Assembly (NCBI RefSeq): GCF_018069625.1
Contig: NZ_CP072941.1
Span: forward strand, 6,200,001 to 6,264,000
Reading direction: 5' to 3'
DNA: 64,000 bases
Source of the DNA: Streptomyces yatensis
Lineage (GTDB): Bacteria; Actinomycetota; Actinomycetes; Streptomycetales; Streptomycetaceae
Both the position numbers and the translations under genes were made by a program. Positions 37,588 through 45,237 of this stretch are shown here, piece after piece. The notes under the pieces were generated by a model. The model saw only the letters and a program-made list of their open reading frames with translations, did not search any database and was not told the origin of the DNA. Each line of letters begins with the position of its first letter. Position 1 is the stretch's first letter.

Positions 37588-37720
37588 GGAGCGTACGGTC
37601 GGCCCCCGGGGGCGTACGACGGTCGGCCCCCGGGGCGTACGACGGTCGGCTGGGGAAGCCCCCGGCCTTCGGCCCTCGACTGGGGAGGCCCCCGGCCTCC
37701 GGCCCTCGGCCGTACGCTCC
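37588..37720. repeat. Tandem repeats enclosed by an 11-bp inverted repeat
   Basis: GGAGCGTACGG (37588) and its complement (ending 37720) bracket about 2.5 units of CGTACGACGGTCGGCCCCCGG (period 21-23) and two 30-base units beginning CTGGGGAAGCCCCCGG. The structure separates narK from the nnaR promoter and probably acts as a terminator. Confidence 0.65.
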
Positions 37721-37736
37721 GTTACAGGTGGGAAAC
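37721..37736 (+). promoter_or_regulatory. GlnR-type binding site upstream of nnaR
   Basis: GTTAC-AGGTGG-GAAAC matches the GTnAC-n6-GAAAC GlnR consensus exactly. Partial elements GAACC and GTCAC follow at the same 11-base phase (37743 and 37754). It lies about 90 bases before the nnaR start. Confidence 0.7.
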
Positions 37737-37827
37737 CTCCGTGAACCGCCACCGTCACGGGACGGCGACAGGATGCGGAACCGGAGGCGCCCATACGTGA
37801 GTGAATCGGGAGATCGGGACGAGAGCC

Positions 37828-38997
37828 ATGCACCGAGAACAGACCGGAGCCGCTGCCGCCGCCGAGGCGCCCGTCGGCCCTCTCGCCGGATTCACCGTGG
37901 GCGTCACCGCGGCACGGCGCGCGGATGAGCTCGGCGCGCTGCTGCGGCGCCGCGGCGCGGCCGTGATGCACGCGCCGGCGCTGCGGATCGTGCCGCTGGC
38001 CGACGACTCCGAACTCCTGGCCGCCACCAAGCAGTTGATCGACCACGCCCCGCACGTCGTCATCGCCACCACCGCCATCGGCTTCCGCGGCTGGGTCGAG
38101 GCCGCCGACGGCTGGGGCCTGGGCGACGCGCTCCTGGACCGGCTGCGCGAGGTGCGGCTGCTGGCCCGCGGGCCCAAGGTGCGCGGGGCGATCCGGGCCG
38201 CCGGGCTCACCGAGGAGTGGTCCCCGCCCTCCGAGTCGATGGCCGAGGTGCTCGAGCGACTGCTGGACGAGGGCGTCGAGGGGCAGCGCATCGCCATCCA
38301 GCTGCACGGCGAGCCGCTGCCCGGCTTCATCGAGTCCCTGCGCGCCGGGGGAGCGGAGGTGGTCGGGGTGCCGGTCTACCGCTGGATGCCACCGGAGGAC
38401 ATCGGGCCCGTCGACCGCCTGCTGGACGCCACGGTCGCCCGCGCCCTGGACGCCGTCACCTTCACCAGCGCCCCCGCCGCCGCGAGCCTGCTGGACCGGG
38501 CCGAACGGCGCGGGATGCGCGAGGAACTCCTGGACGCCCTCCGCCACGACGTGCTGCCCGCCTGCGTCGGCCCCGTCACCGCGCTCCCGCTGGAGGCCCA
38601 CGACATCCCCACCTCCCAGCCCGAACGGTTCCGCCTCGGCCCCCTCGTCCAGCTGCTGACCGCGGAACTCCCGGCCCGGGTGCGCCCGTTGCCGGTCGCC
38701 GGGCGACGCCTGGAGATCCGCGGCCACGCGGTGGTCGTCGACGGCGAACTGCGCACCGTGCCACCCGCGGGCATGGCTTTGCTCCGCGCCCTGGCCCGGC
38801 GCCCCGGCTGGGTCGTGGCCCGCGCGGAACTGCTGCGCACCCTGCCGGGCGCGGGCCGCGACGAACACGCGGTGGAGACGGCGATGGCCCGCCTGCGTAC
38901 GGCTCTTGGCTCTCCCAAGCTCATCCAGACCGTGGTCAAGCGGGGGTACAGGCTGGCGCTGGATCCTGCGGCCGAAACGAAGTACGCGGACGCGTAG
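37828..38997 (+). CDS. nnaR: Uroporphyrinogen-III synthase-like/winged-helix nitrate regulator NnaR
   Basis: A 389-residue fusion. Residues about 20-270 are a HemD (uroporphyrinogen-III synthase) domain (LAGFTVGVTAARRADELGAL, ATTAIGFRGWVEAA, FTSAPAAASLLDRAE). Residues about 290-380 are an OmpR/PhoB-type winged helix (PPAGMALLRALARRPGWVVA, then VETAMARLRTALGSPKLIQT, VKRGYRL). In S. coelicolor a protein of this architecture beside narK is NnaR, a co-activator of nitrate assimilation genes with GlnR; assignment is from memory. The ATG at 37828 is chosen; an in-frame GTG at 37801 would add nine residues. Whether the HemD half still makes uroporphyrinogen III is not visible. Confidence 0.82.
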   Translation: MHREQTGAAAAAEAPVGPLAGFTVGVTAARRADELGALLRRRGAAVMHAPALRIVPLADDSELLAATKQLIDHAPHVVIATTAIGFRGWVEAADGWGLGDALLDRLREVRLLARGPKVRGAIRAAGLTEEWSPPSESMAEVLERLLDEGVEGQRIAIQLHGEPLPGFIESLRAGGAEVVGVPVYRWMPPEDIGPVDRLLDATVARALDAVTFTSAPAAASLLDRAERRGMREELLDALRHDVLPACVGPVTALPLEAHDIPTSQPERFRLGPLVQLLTAELPARVRPLPVAGRRLEIRGHAVVVDGELRTVPPAGMALLRALARRPGWVVARAELLRTLPGAGRDEHAVETAMARLRTALGSPKLIQTVVKRGYRLALDPAAETKYADA

Positions 38998-39845
38998 CGG
39001 CTTGTGGGTGCGGGTTCCGCTGTGTGCGGGTGCGTGGGTGGTGCGCTGGGGTGTGGGGTGGGTGCGGGTTCGGCTTGCGGGTGCGGGTGTGTGGTGGTTG
39101 CTGTGGGTGCGCCTGTTGTTCGTGGTGGGTGCCGGGTGCGGGGCCTCCGGGGCGGCGCCCTGGACCGTATATTTACGGCGCCGTTGGCCGGGGGCGTGGG
39201 GTGGGCCGGGGGTTGGCGCCACAAATACGCCCCTGGCCTTCGGCATGGGGAACCCCGAGCGTCCAGGACACCACCCCTGCGACCCCGCCCCCTCCCGTCT
39301 CGTCGGCGGCCACCCGCCGGTGGCCCCAGGGCGCCCGCCCGTTTCGTGCTCGGCTTGGGGCCGAGTGTTCGGCGGGGGTGGGTGCGGCCCCGCCCCTCCC
39401 GCCGTCTCGTGGCTGCCCGCCGGTGGTGCGGGGCGTCTGTGCGTCCCGGGGGGAAAATCCAGCCCCTCCGGCGTTTGAGGAGCGGGGTCCGGGGCGGAGC
39501 CCCGGCGGGGGTGAGGGAGCCCCCCACGCGGCGGAGCCGCATATTGATGCTGTGGGAAGGGGCGGGGTGGGGGCTTCCCGCCGGAGGCGCCCACGGCCCG
39601 CACCCGGTGTGCGGCCGGGCCCAGGCCTTGGGCGGAGCCCGTCCCGCGCGGCGCATCCGCATGGCCGGGCGGTGGGCGCGGCCCCGCGCCCACCCACAAC
39701 GCCACAGGGCCACCACGGCGGAGCCGCACGCAAAGCGTTCGCGAGGCGTTCGCCCACCCCGCCCCCGCAGGGGTTCCGGGGGCCACGCGAGGCGGGCACT
39801 CTGAAAGGTGACCGGATCGGGCCTTCCCCAAGGGGTGACAGGAAC
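38998..39845. other. Intergenic region of about 850 bases with repeats, no gene seen
   Basis: The first 150 bases are GT-rich (GTGGGTGCGGGTTC-like runs). Later parts hold dyads typical of Streptomyces intergenic DNA: CCGGGGC-GGA-GCCCCGG at about 39489-39505, GCGGC-GGA-GCCGC at 39528, and a related GGCGGAGCCGC near 39717. Open frames exist on both strands, but their translations are Pro/Arg/Gly-rich and lack family features or good ribosome sites. Confidence 0.6.
39525..39544. repeat. Second copy of the 20-bp GCGGC-GGA-GCCGC element
   Basis: CACGCGGCGGAGCCGCATAT, identical to 23970-23989, inside a long non-coding region. The flanks differ, so the element itself rather than a larger block is repeated. 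Confidence 0.7.
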
Positions 39846-40442
39846 ATGGCGGCGGCGTCGGGCTACGACCTGCGGTTCGACTCGGGACGGATCTGCCTGG
39901 ACCTGGTGGCCACGGTCGGCGGCCGGCTCAGCGAGGCCCCCGTCGACCGGCTCGGTGGCGTGGAGCCCCTCAGAGCCTGGCTGCTCGGGGCCGGCCTGGT
40001 GCCCGGCGGCACCTCGCTCGACGTCGTGGACCACCGCTGGCTCGTCCGCTTCCGGGCGGCCCGCGATCTGCTGCACCGCATCGTCCACACCGAGGTCGAG
40101 GGCCACGCCGCCGGTGCCGACCTGGAGCGGATGAACGCGCTGGCCGTCACCGCGCCGCCCGCCCTGCGCGCCGTACGGACCCCCGACGGCACCCTGGTGC
40201 GCGCCCTGGCCGGGAAGCCCGACTGCGGTGCGCTGCTCTCCCAGATCGCCCGGGACGCGGTGCAGTTGCTCACCGACCCGGTGGCACGCGGGCAGTTGCG
40301 GCGGTGTGAGGGGGAGACCTGTTCGCTGCTCTACCTCGACACCTCGCGCGGTCGCCGGAGGCGCTGGTGCTCCAGTGAGATCTGCGGGAACCGCGAACGA
40401 GTTGCCCGGCACCGCCGTCGGGTGGCCCCGAACAGCGCCTAA
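39846..40442 (+). CDS. CGNR zinc-finger/ABATE-domain protein
   Basis: A 198-residue protein of the stress-associated CGNR family. The N-terminal ABATE domain includes LRFDSGRICLDLVATVGGRL and RFRAARDLLHRIV. The C-terminal zinc finger has the cysteines CEGETCSLLYLDTSRG then WCSSEICGNRERVARHRRR, with the name-giving CGNR. It is presumed to bind nucleic acid. The ATG at 39846 follows AGGAAC and starts the conserved part. It is followed by a hairpin terminator and then sigU. Confidence 0.88.
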   Translation: MAAASGYDLRFDSGRICLDLVATVGGRLSEAPVDRLGGVEPLRAWLLGAGLVPGGTSLDVVDHRWLVRFRAARDLLHRIVHTEVEGHAAGADLERMNALAVTAPPALRAVRTPDGTLVRALAGKPDCGALLSQIARDAVQLLTDPVARGQLRRCEGETCSLLYLDTSRGRRRRWCSSEICGNRERVARHRRRVAPNSA

Positions 40443-40483
40443 ACCCAAACTTCAGCAAAGCATGAACCAGATCCGGACATGAC

Positions 40484-40514
40484 GCAGGCCCCGGATGGGG
40501 GGACCGGGGCCTGC
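40484..40514 (+). terminator. Hairpin terminator after the CGNR gene
   Basis: An 11-base perfect stem (GCAGGCCCCGG and its complement) around a 9-base loop, 41 bases after the stop. Confidence 0.75.
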
Positions 40515-40714
40515 GGGGCGGATTTGGGGAGGGAGCCCTTCCTGATGGCCGACACCCGCCCGGCGTCGGCCTACTCGGACTCAAGTACGCATCGCACAGG
40601 GGGAGATGTTCAGCCCGGAATTGGGACGTACATCACACGGTGGCCGATGAACGCCGAGCGTTTCCAGCCCGTACCCCCCTCGACCCGGCGGCTTGCGTAC
40701 GCAAAGATGCCCTC

Positions 40715-41236
40715 GTGACCGAGAGGACGACACCGGACGACGCGCTCATGCGCGCGCTCTACGCGGAGCACGCAGGCCCGCTTCTCGCCTTCGTCCTGCG
40801 CCTGGTCGCGGGCGACCGGCATCGTGCCGAGGACGTGGTCCAGGAAACCTTGCTCCGGGCCTGGCGCAACGCCGACCAACTCCAGCGCTCCGGCGGGTCG
40901 GTACGCCCCTGGCTGGTGACCGTGGCCCGCCGCATCGTCATCGACGGCCACCGTCAGCGCCGGGCACGTCCCCATGAAGTGGACGCGGCACCGCTCCACG
41001 CGATGCCCGCCGCGGACGACATCGACCGCGCATTGCGCCAGATGACCATTTCCGATGCGTTGAATGACCTCACCGATGCACATAGAGCGGCCCTCGTGGA
41101 GACATACTTCAAGGGACGGACGGTGAGTGAGGCGGCCGAAGTGCTGGGCGTTCCCGCCGGGACGGTACGGTCCCGGGTCTTCTACGCGCTGCGCTCCCTG
41201 AAGCTCTCGCTCGAGGAACGGGGGGTTACGGCATGA
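40715..41236 (+). CDS. sigU: ECF RNA polymerase sigma factor, SigU-like
   Basis: A 173-residue extracytoplasmic-function sigma factor. Region 2 (LYAEHAGPLLAFVLRLVAGD, then RAEDVVQETLLRAWRN, VRPWLVTVARRIVIDGHRQR) and region 4 (LTDAHRAALVETYFKGRTVS, then LGVPAGTVRSRVFYALRSLK) are both complete. The GTG at 40715 begins close to region 2; an upstream GTG at 40640 would add 25 residues. Its stop overlaps the start of the anti-sigma gene (ATGA). From memory the same pair stands next to helD, malic enzyme and HU genes in S. coelicolor as sigU-rsuA. Uncontrolled SigU there disturbs secretion and differentiation. Confidence 0.8.
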   Translation: MTERTTPDDALMRALYAEHAGPLLAFVLRLVAGDRHRAEDVVQETLLRAWRNADQLQRSGGSVRPWLVTVARRIVIDGHRQRRARPHEVDAAPLHAMPAADDIDRALRQMTISDALNDLTDAHRAALVETYFKGRTVSEAAEVLGVPAGTVRSRVFYALRSLKLSLEERGVTA

Positions 41237-41991
41237 TGCCGGCAGCGGACGACCAGCAGCACACCGCGGTCGGCGCCTATGCGCTCGGAGTGCTCGACCC
41301 CGCGGACGCGGCGCGCTTCGAGGATCACCTCATCGGGTGCGAGCGGTGCGCCGCCGAGCTCGACGAGCTGATGGGCCTGCCGCCCCTGCTGGCCGAGTAC
41401 GCCACCGCCGCCGACGGCACGGCGCTCCCGGACCCGTCGGTGGTCACCGCCCGCCCCGGGCCCGAACTGCTCGACCGGCTCCTGGACGACGTCACCGTCA
41501 GCCGCAAGGCAGCCGGCAGAAGGCGGCTCTACCTCGTCGCCGCGGCCGCCGTCCTCATCGTCGGCGGCCCGCTCGCGGGCGCGGCGCTCACCGCGAGCTC
41601 CGACGACGGGAAGACCCAGGCGGTGGCCTCCACCTCGCAGCAGGTCTACGACCAGGGGAAGAAGTTCGGCGCGGTGGACCCGGTCACCAAGGTGGACGCG
41701 TCCGTCTCGCTGCAGCAGAAGGGCTGGGGCACCTCCGTCGCCCTCAAGCTGGGCAACCTCAAGGGGCCGCGCACCTGCGACCTGGTGGCCATCGGCAAGG
41801 ACGGCCACGAGGAGACCATCACCACCTGGGCCGTGCCCACATCGGGCTACGGCATCACGGACGGGGACGGCTCGCGCTGGAGCAAGGAGCCGCTCTACGC
41901 CCAGGGCGGCGCCGCCATGAACACCGACGAGATCGAGCGGTTCGAGGTCCGCACGCTGGACGGCCAGCGGCTGGCCGAGGTCAGGCTCTGA
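41233..41991 (+). CDS. rsuA: Zinc-binding transmembrane anti-sigma factor, RsuA-like
   Basis: A 252-residue single-pass membrane protein. The cytoplasmic anti-sigma domain carries the ZAS motif His32-x3-Cys36-x2-Cys39 (HLIGCERC). A transmembrane helix follows at about 96-118 (LYLVAAAAVLIVGGPLAGAAL), and the extracytoplasmic domain from about 125 holds VSLQQKGWGTSVALKLGNLK and WAVPTSGYG. It should hold SigU at the membrane until an envelope signal arrives. The ATG at 41233 overlaps the sigU stop, so the two are made together. The ligand of the outer domain is not known. Confidence 0.82.
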   Translation: MMPAADDQQHTAVGAYALGVLDPADAARFEDHLIGCERCAAELDELMGLPPLLAEYATAADGTALPDPSVVTARPGPELLDRLLDDVTVSRKAAGRRRLYLVAAAAVLIVGGPLAGAALTASSDDGKTQAVASTSQQVYDQGKKFGAVDPVTKVDASVSLQQKGWGTSVALKLGNLKGPRTCDLVAIGKDGHEETITTWAVPTSGYGITDGDGSRWSKEPLYAQGGAAMNTDEIERFEVRTLDGQRLAEVRL

Positions 41992-42054
41992 GAATCCCTC
42001 TCCCCAGGGGTGTACGGTTGACGGCTGCCCTTAAGAACACAGAAGGGGGCCTGG

Positions 42055-44550
42055 GTGGCCGCGCAGAACGCCACGCATGACGACCGGACGGCACCGCGGC
42101 GGGACGGCGGGGACGGGGTCCGGGACCGCGAGATCCGGATCGAGCAGACGCATCTGGACCGGGTGTACCACCGCCTCGAGGAGAAGATCCACGAGGCGGA
42201 GTTCCTCATGGACGACGCCGCCAAACGCGGCCAGGTCGGTACGCCCGGGGCGCTCGCCGAACGGGACGCCCAGGTCTTCCGGGCCGGGGTCCACCTCAAC
42301 CGGCTGAACAGCGAGTTCGAGGACTTCCTCTTCGGCCGCATCGACTTGCTGCCGGGCAAGGACGGCGAACGCGGCCCCGACGGCGCCTACACCTCCGTCG
42401 AGCCCGCCGACGACGCCATCCGCACCGGCCCGGACGGCGATCGGGCGGAGATCGCCGAAACCCTGCACATCGGCCGCATCGGCGTACTCGACGCCGACTA
42501 CGCCCCGCTGGTGATCGACTGGCGGGCGCCCGCCGCCGCGCCCTTCTACCGCTCGACCCCGGTCGCCCCCGGCCGTGTCGTGCGCCGCCGGGTGATCCGC
42601 AGCAAGGGCCGCCGGGTGCTCGGCGTCGAGGACGACCTGCTGCGCCCGGAGCTCAGCGCCACCCTGGACGGCAGTGCGCTGCCGGTGGTCGGGGACGGCG
42701 CGCTGATGGCCGCGCTCGGCCAGGCCCGCGGCCACACCATGCGGGACATCGTCGCCTCCATCCAGGCCGAACAGGACCAGGTGATCCGCGCCCCCGCCGC
42801 CTCCATCACCGAGGTCGAGGGCGGACCCGGCACCGGGAAGACGGCGGTCGCGCTGCACCGCGCGGCGTACCTCCTCTACCAGGACCGGCGGCGCTACGCG
42901 GGCGGCATCCTCGTGGTCAGCCCCACCCCGCTGCTGGTCGCCTACACCGAGGGCGTGCTGCCCTCACTGGGCGAGGAGGGCCAGGTGGCCATCCGCGCGG
43001 TGGGCTCCCTGGTGGAGGGCGCCGAGGCCACCACGTACGACACCCCGGCCGTGGCCCGCGTCAAGGGCTCCTCCCGGATGCTGAGGGTGCTGCGCAAGGC
43101 CGCCCGCGGCGCGCTGGAGATGCCGAGGGGAGCCGCGGACCCCTCGGCGGACCCCTCGTCGGCCTCGTCCTCGGATGACGGTCAGTTGACGCTCGACGCG
43201 GCGCTCGGCGCCCCCGCCACGGCCCCGTCGAACGACGGCGGCAGACCCGGCGCGGGCTCCGGGACCAGACCCGGCGGCCCGCCCGAGCGGCTGCGCGTGG
43301 TCGCCTTCGGCGCCCGCATCGAGCTGGACGCGGATGAGCTGCGCCGCATCCGCCAGAACGTGCTGGGCGGCACCGCACCCGTCAATCTGCTGCGCCCCCG
43401 CGCCCGCCGGCTGCTCCTCGACGCGCTGTGGTCCCGCTCCGGCGCCCCCCGGCGCTACACCGACCCCGAGCTGGCCGCCGAGGCGCGCGAGGGCTTCGAC
43501 GAGGACATCTCCTCCGAGGACGTCTTCCAGGAGTTCCTGGACGCCTGGTGGCCCGAGCTCACCCCCCGTTCCGTCCTCGCCGCCATGGCCGATGAGAAGC
43601 GGCTGGGGCGCTGGTCGCGGCGGGTGCTCAACCCGCGCGAGGTCCGTCAGGTGGCCCGGTCGCTGGCCCGGCTCGGCCCGGACGGACAGGGCCCGCTGTC
43701 GGTCCATGACGTGGCGCTGCTGGACGAGCTGAACACCCTCCTGGGCCTCCCCGCCCGCCCCGCCGCCCCCCGCGAGGTGGATCCGCTGGACCAGCTGACC
43801 GGTCTGGAGGAGCTGACCACCTACGCCGACCGCGTCGGCCCCCGCCGCAGCCGCGCCGACCGCGCCGAGCAGGAGCGCACCGACTACGCCCACGTCATCG
43901 TCGACGAGGCGCAGGACCTCACCCCCATGCAGTGGCGGATGGTGGGACGGCGGGGCCGCCACGCCACCTGGACGGTCGTCGGCGACCCGGCCCAGAGCTC
44001 CTGGTCCGACCCGGACGAGGCGGGGCGGGCCCGGGACGAGGCGCTCGGCAGCCGCCCGCGCCGCCGCTTCACCCTCACCGTCAACTACCGCAACCCGTCC
44101 GAGATCGCCGAACTGGCCACCAGGGTCCTCACGCTGGCGATGCCCGGCACCCCCGCGCCCGAGGCGGTCCGCTCCACGGGCGTGGAGCCGCGGTTCGCAC
44201 CGGGCGTGGACGGCGACCTCGGCGCGGCCGCGCGCCGGGAGGCGCTGCGGCTGCTGGAGGAGGTGGAGGGCACCGTCGGCGTCGTCGTCGCGATGAACCG
44301 CCGTGAGCAGGCCCGGCAGTGGCTGACCGGCCTGGGCCACCGGGTGGTGGCGCTGGGCAGCCTGGAGGCGAAGGGGCTGGAGTACGACGCGACGGTCGTG
44401 GTCTCGCCCGCCGAGATCGCCGACGAGTCGCCCGCCGGGCTACGGGTGCTGTACGTGGCGCTCACCCGCGCGACCCAGCGGCTGACGGTGGTGTCGGGGA
44501 CCCGCGACGAGCCGGACCCCCACGGCGTCCCCGACCTGCTGCGGGAGTGA
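42055..44550 (+). CDS. helD: UvrD-like helicase/ATPase HelD
   Basis: An 831-residue superfamily-1 ATPase of the HelD type, which removes and recycles RNA polymerase stalled on DNA. The N-terminal coiled coil (IRIEQTHLDRVYHRLEEKIH) precedes the split helicase domains. Walker A GGPGTGKTA is near residue 255, Walker B VIVDEAQDLTPMQWRM near 620, the GDPAQSSW motif near 645 and the final RATQRLTVV motif near 820. The insertion at 360-410 is rich in Ser, Ala and Pro and looks disordered. The GTG at 42055 follows AAGGGGG. It lies 63 bases after the anti-sigma gene. Confidence 0.88.
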   Translation: MAAQNATHDDRTAPRRDGGDGVRDREIRIEQTHLDRVYHRLEEKIHEAEFLMDDAAKRGQVGTPGALAERDAQVFRAGVHLNRLNSEFEDFLFGRIDLLPGKDGERGPDGAYTSVEPADDAIRTGPDGDRAEIAETLHIGRIGVLDADYAPLVIDWRAPAAAPFYRSTPVAPGRVVRRRVIRSKGRRVLGVEDDLLRPELSATLDGSALPVVGDGALMAALGQARGHTMRDIVASIQAEQDQVIRAPAASITEVEGGPGTGKTAVALHRAAYLLYQDRRRYAGGILVVSPTPLLVAYTEGVLPSLGEEGQVAIRAVGSLVEGAEATTYDTPAVARVKGSSRMLRVLRKAARGALEMPRGAADPSADPSSASSSDDGQLTLDAALGAPATAPSNDGGRPGAGSGTRPGGPPERLRVVAFGARIELDADELRRIRQNVLGGTAPVNLLRPRARRLLLDALWSRSGAPRRYTDPELAAEAREGFDEDISSEDVFQEFLDAWWPELTPRSVLAAMADEKRLGRWSRRVLNPREVRQVARSLARLGPDGQGPLSVHDVALLDELNTLLGLPARPAAPREVDPLDQLTGLEELTTYADRVGPRRSRADRAEQERTDYAHVIVDEAQDLTPMQWRMVGRRGRHATWTVVGDPAQSSWSDPDEAGRARDEALGSRPRRRFTLTVNYRNPSEIAELATRVLTLAMPGTPAPEAVRSTGVEPRFAPGVDGDLGAAARREALRLLEEVEGTVGVVVAMNRREQARQWLTGLGHRVVALGSLEAKGLEYDATVVVSPAEIADESPAGLRVLYVALTRATQRLTVVSGTRDEPDPHGVPDLLRE

Positions 44551-44569
44551 ATCTCCCGCCGGGCCCGGC

Positions 44570-44592
44570 CGGGGGGCGAAATCAACCCCCCG
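44570..44592. terminator. Hairpin after helD
   Basis: CGGGGGG and CCCCCCG separated by nine bases, 20 bases after the helD stop. Further GC-rich dyads follow, and the region also receives transcripts of the convergent cold-shock gene. Confidence 0.6.
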
Positions 44593-44758
44593 GGAGGGGA
44601 ATCCCTTCCCGGACCTGTTTGTTAGCCTTGATGTGGCACCGGCCCGATCCAAGCCCCCGGGCCCAACCTTCGTCGCTTCGAGCGACCACTTGCCGCGAGG
44701 CGAGCATGGCGGGTCGGTGCCACTCTTCTTTTCCCGAAGAGGTCCGCGCCGGGCGGTG

Positions 44759-44968
44759 TCAGCCGCCCAGGATGCGGACCTCTTCGGCTTGCGGGCCCTT
44801 GCGGCCCTGCACGATCTGGAACTCGACCCGCTGCTCGTCGACCAGGCTGCGGTAGCCGCTGCCGTCGATCGAGCTGTAGTGGACGAAGACGTCCGGTCCG
44901 CCGTCCTCCTGGGCGATGAAGCCGTAGCCCTTCTCGGCGTTGAACCACTTCACGGTGCCCTGAGCCAT
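44759..44968 (-). CDS. Cold-shock protein (CspA family)
   Basis: A 69-residue single cold-shock domain that binds single-stranded RNA and DNA. It has RNP1 KGYGFI and RNP2 VFVHYSSI, with the starting [10 protein letters not shown] typical of Streptomyces Csp proteins. The ATG at 44968 has AGAGGAGC upstream. It is divergent from the malic enzyme gene with a long leader region, as is usual for csp genes. The C-terminal EEVRIL differs slightly from the commonest AANV-ending forms, suggesting one of several paralogues. Confidence 0.92.
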   Translation of the reverse strand: MAQGTVKWFNAEKGYGFIAQEDGGPDVFVHYSSIDGSGYRSLVDEQRVEFQIVQGRKGPQAEEVRILGG

Positions 44969-45237
44969 GCCCGCGCTCCTCTTGTCTCTTCCTCAGACGC
45001 TGTAGCGCGCCAGAGCCTAGGACGGCGGATGCGGCGGACGGCCCGCCTCGCCAGGCGTTCCCGCGAAGGAGTGGGGCTTTCCACTCGGCTGACCCCACTC
45101 TGCTATGTCAGAACAATATGTCCGAAAGTCGGGCCGGGTTACCCCGTACCGAGAGGTAGGTGCAACTATCTGAGGACGTGGCCCGGCATTCCCGCGGCCC
45201 GGACGGCATGAACAAGGGAAAGCAGAGGAAGCAGGCC

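Noticed and set aside
38376..40448. A minus-strand open frame crossing nnaR, the gap and the CGNR gene
   Set aside because: It overlaps two recognised plus-strand genes and translates to Pro/Arg-rich sequence in the gap.
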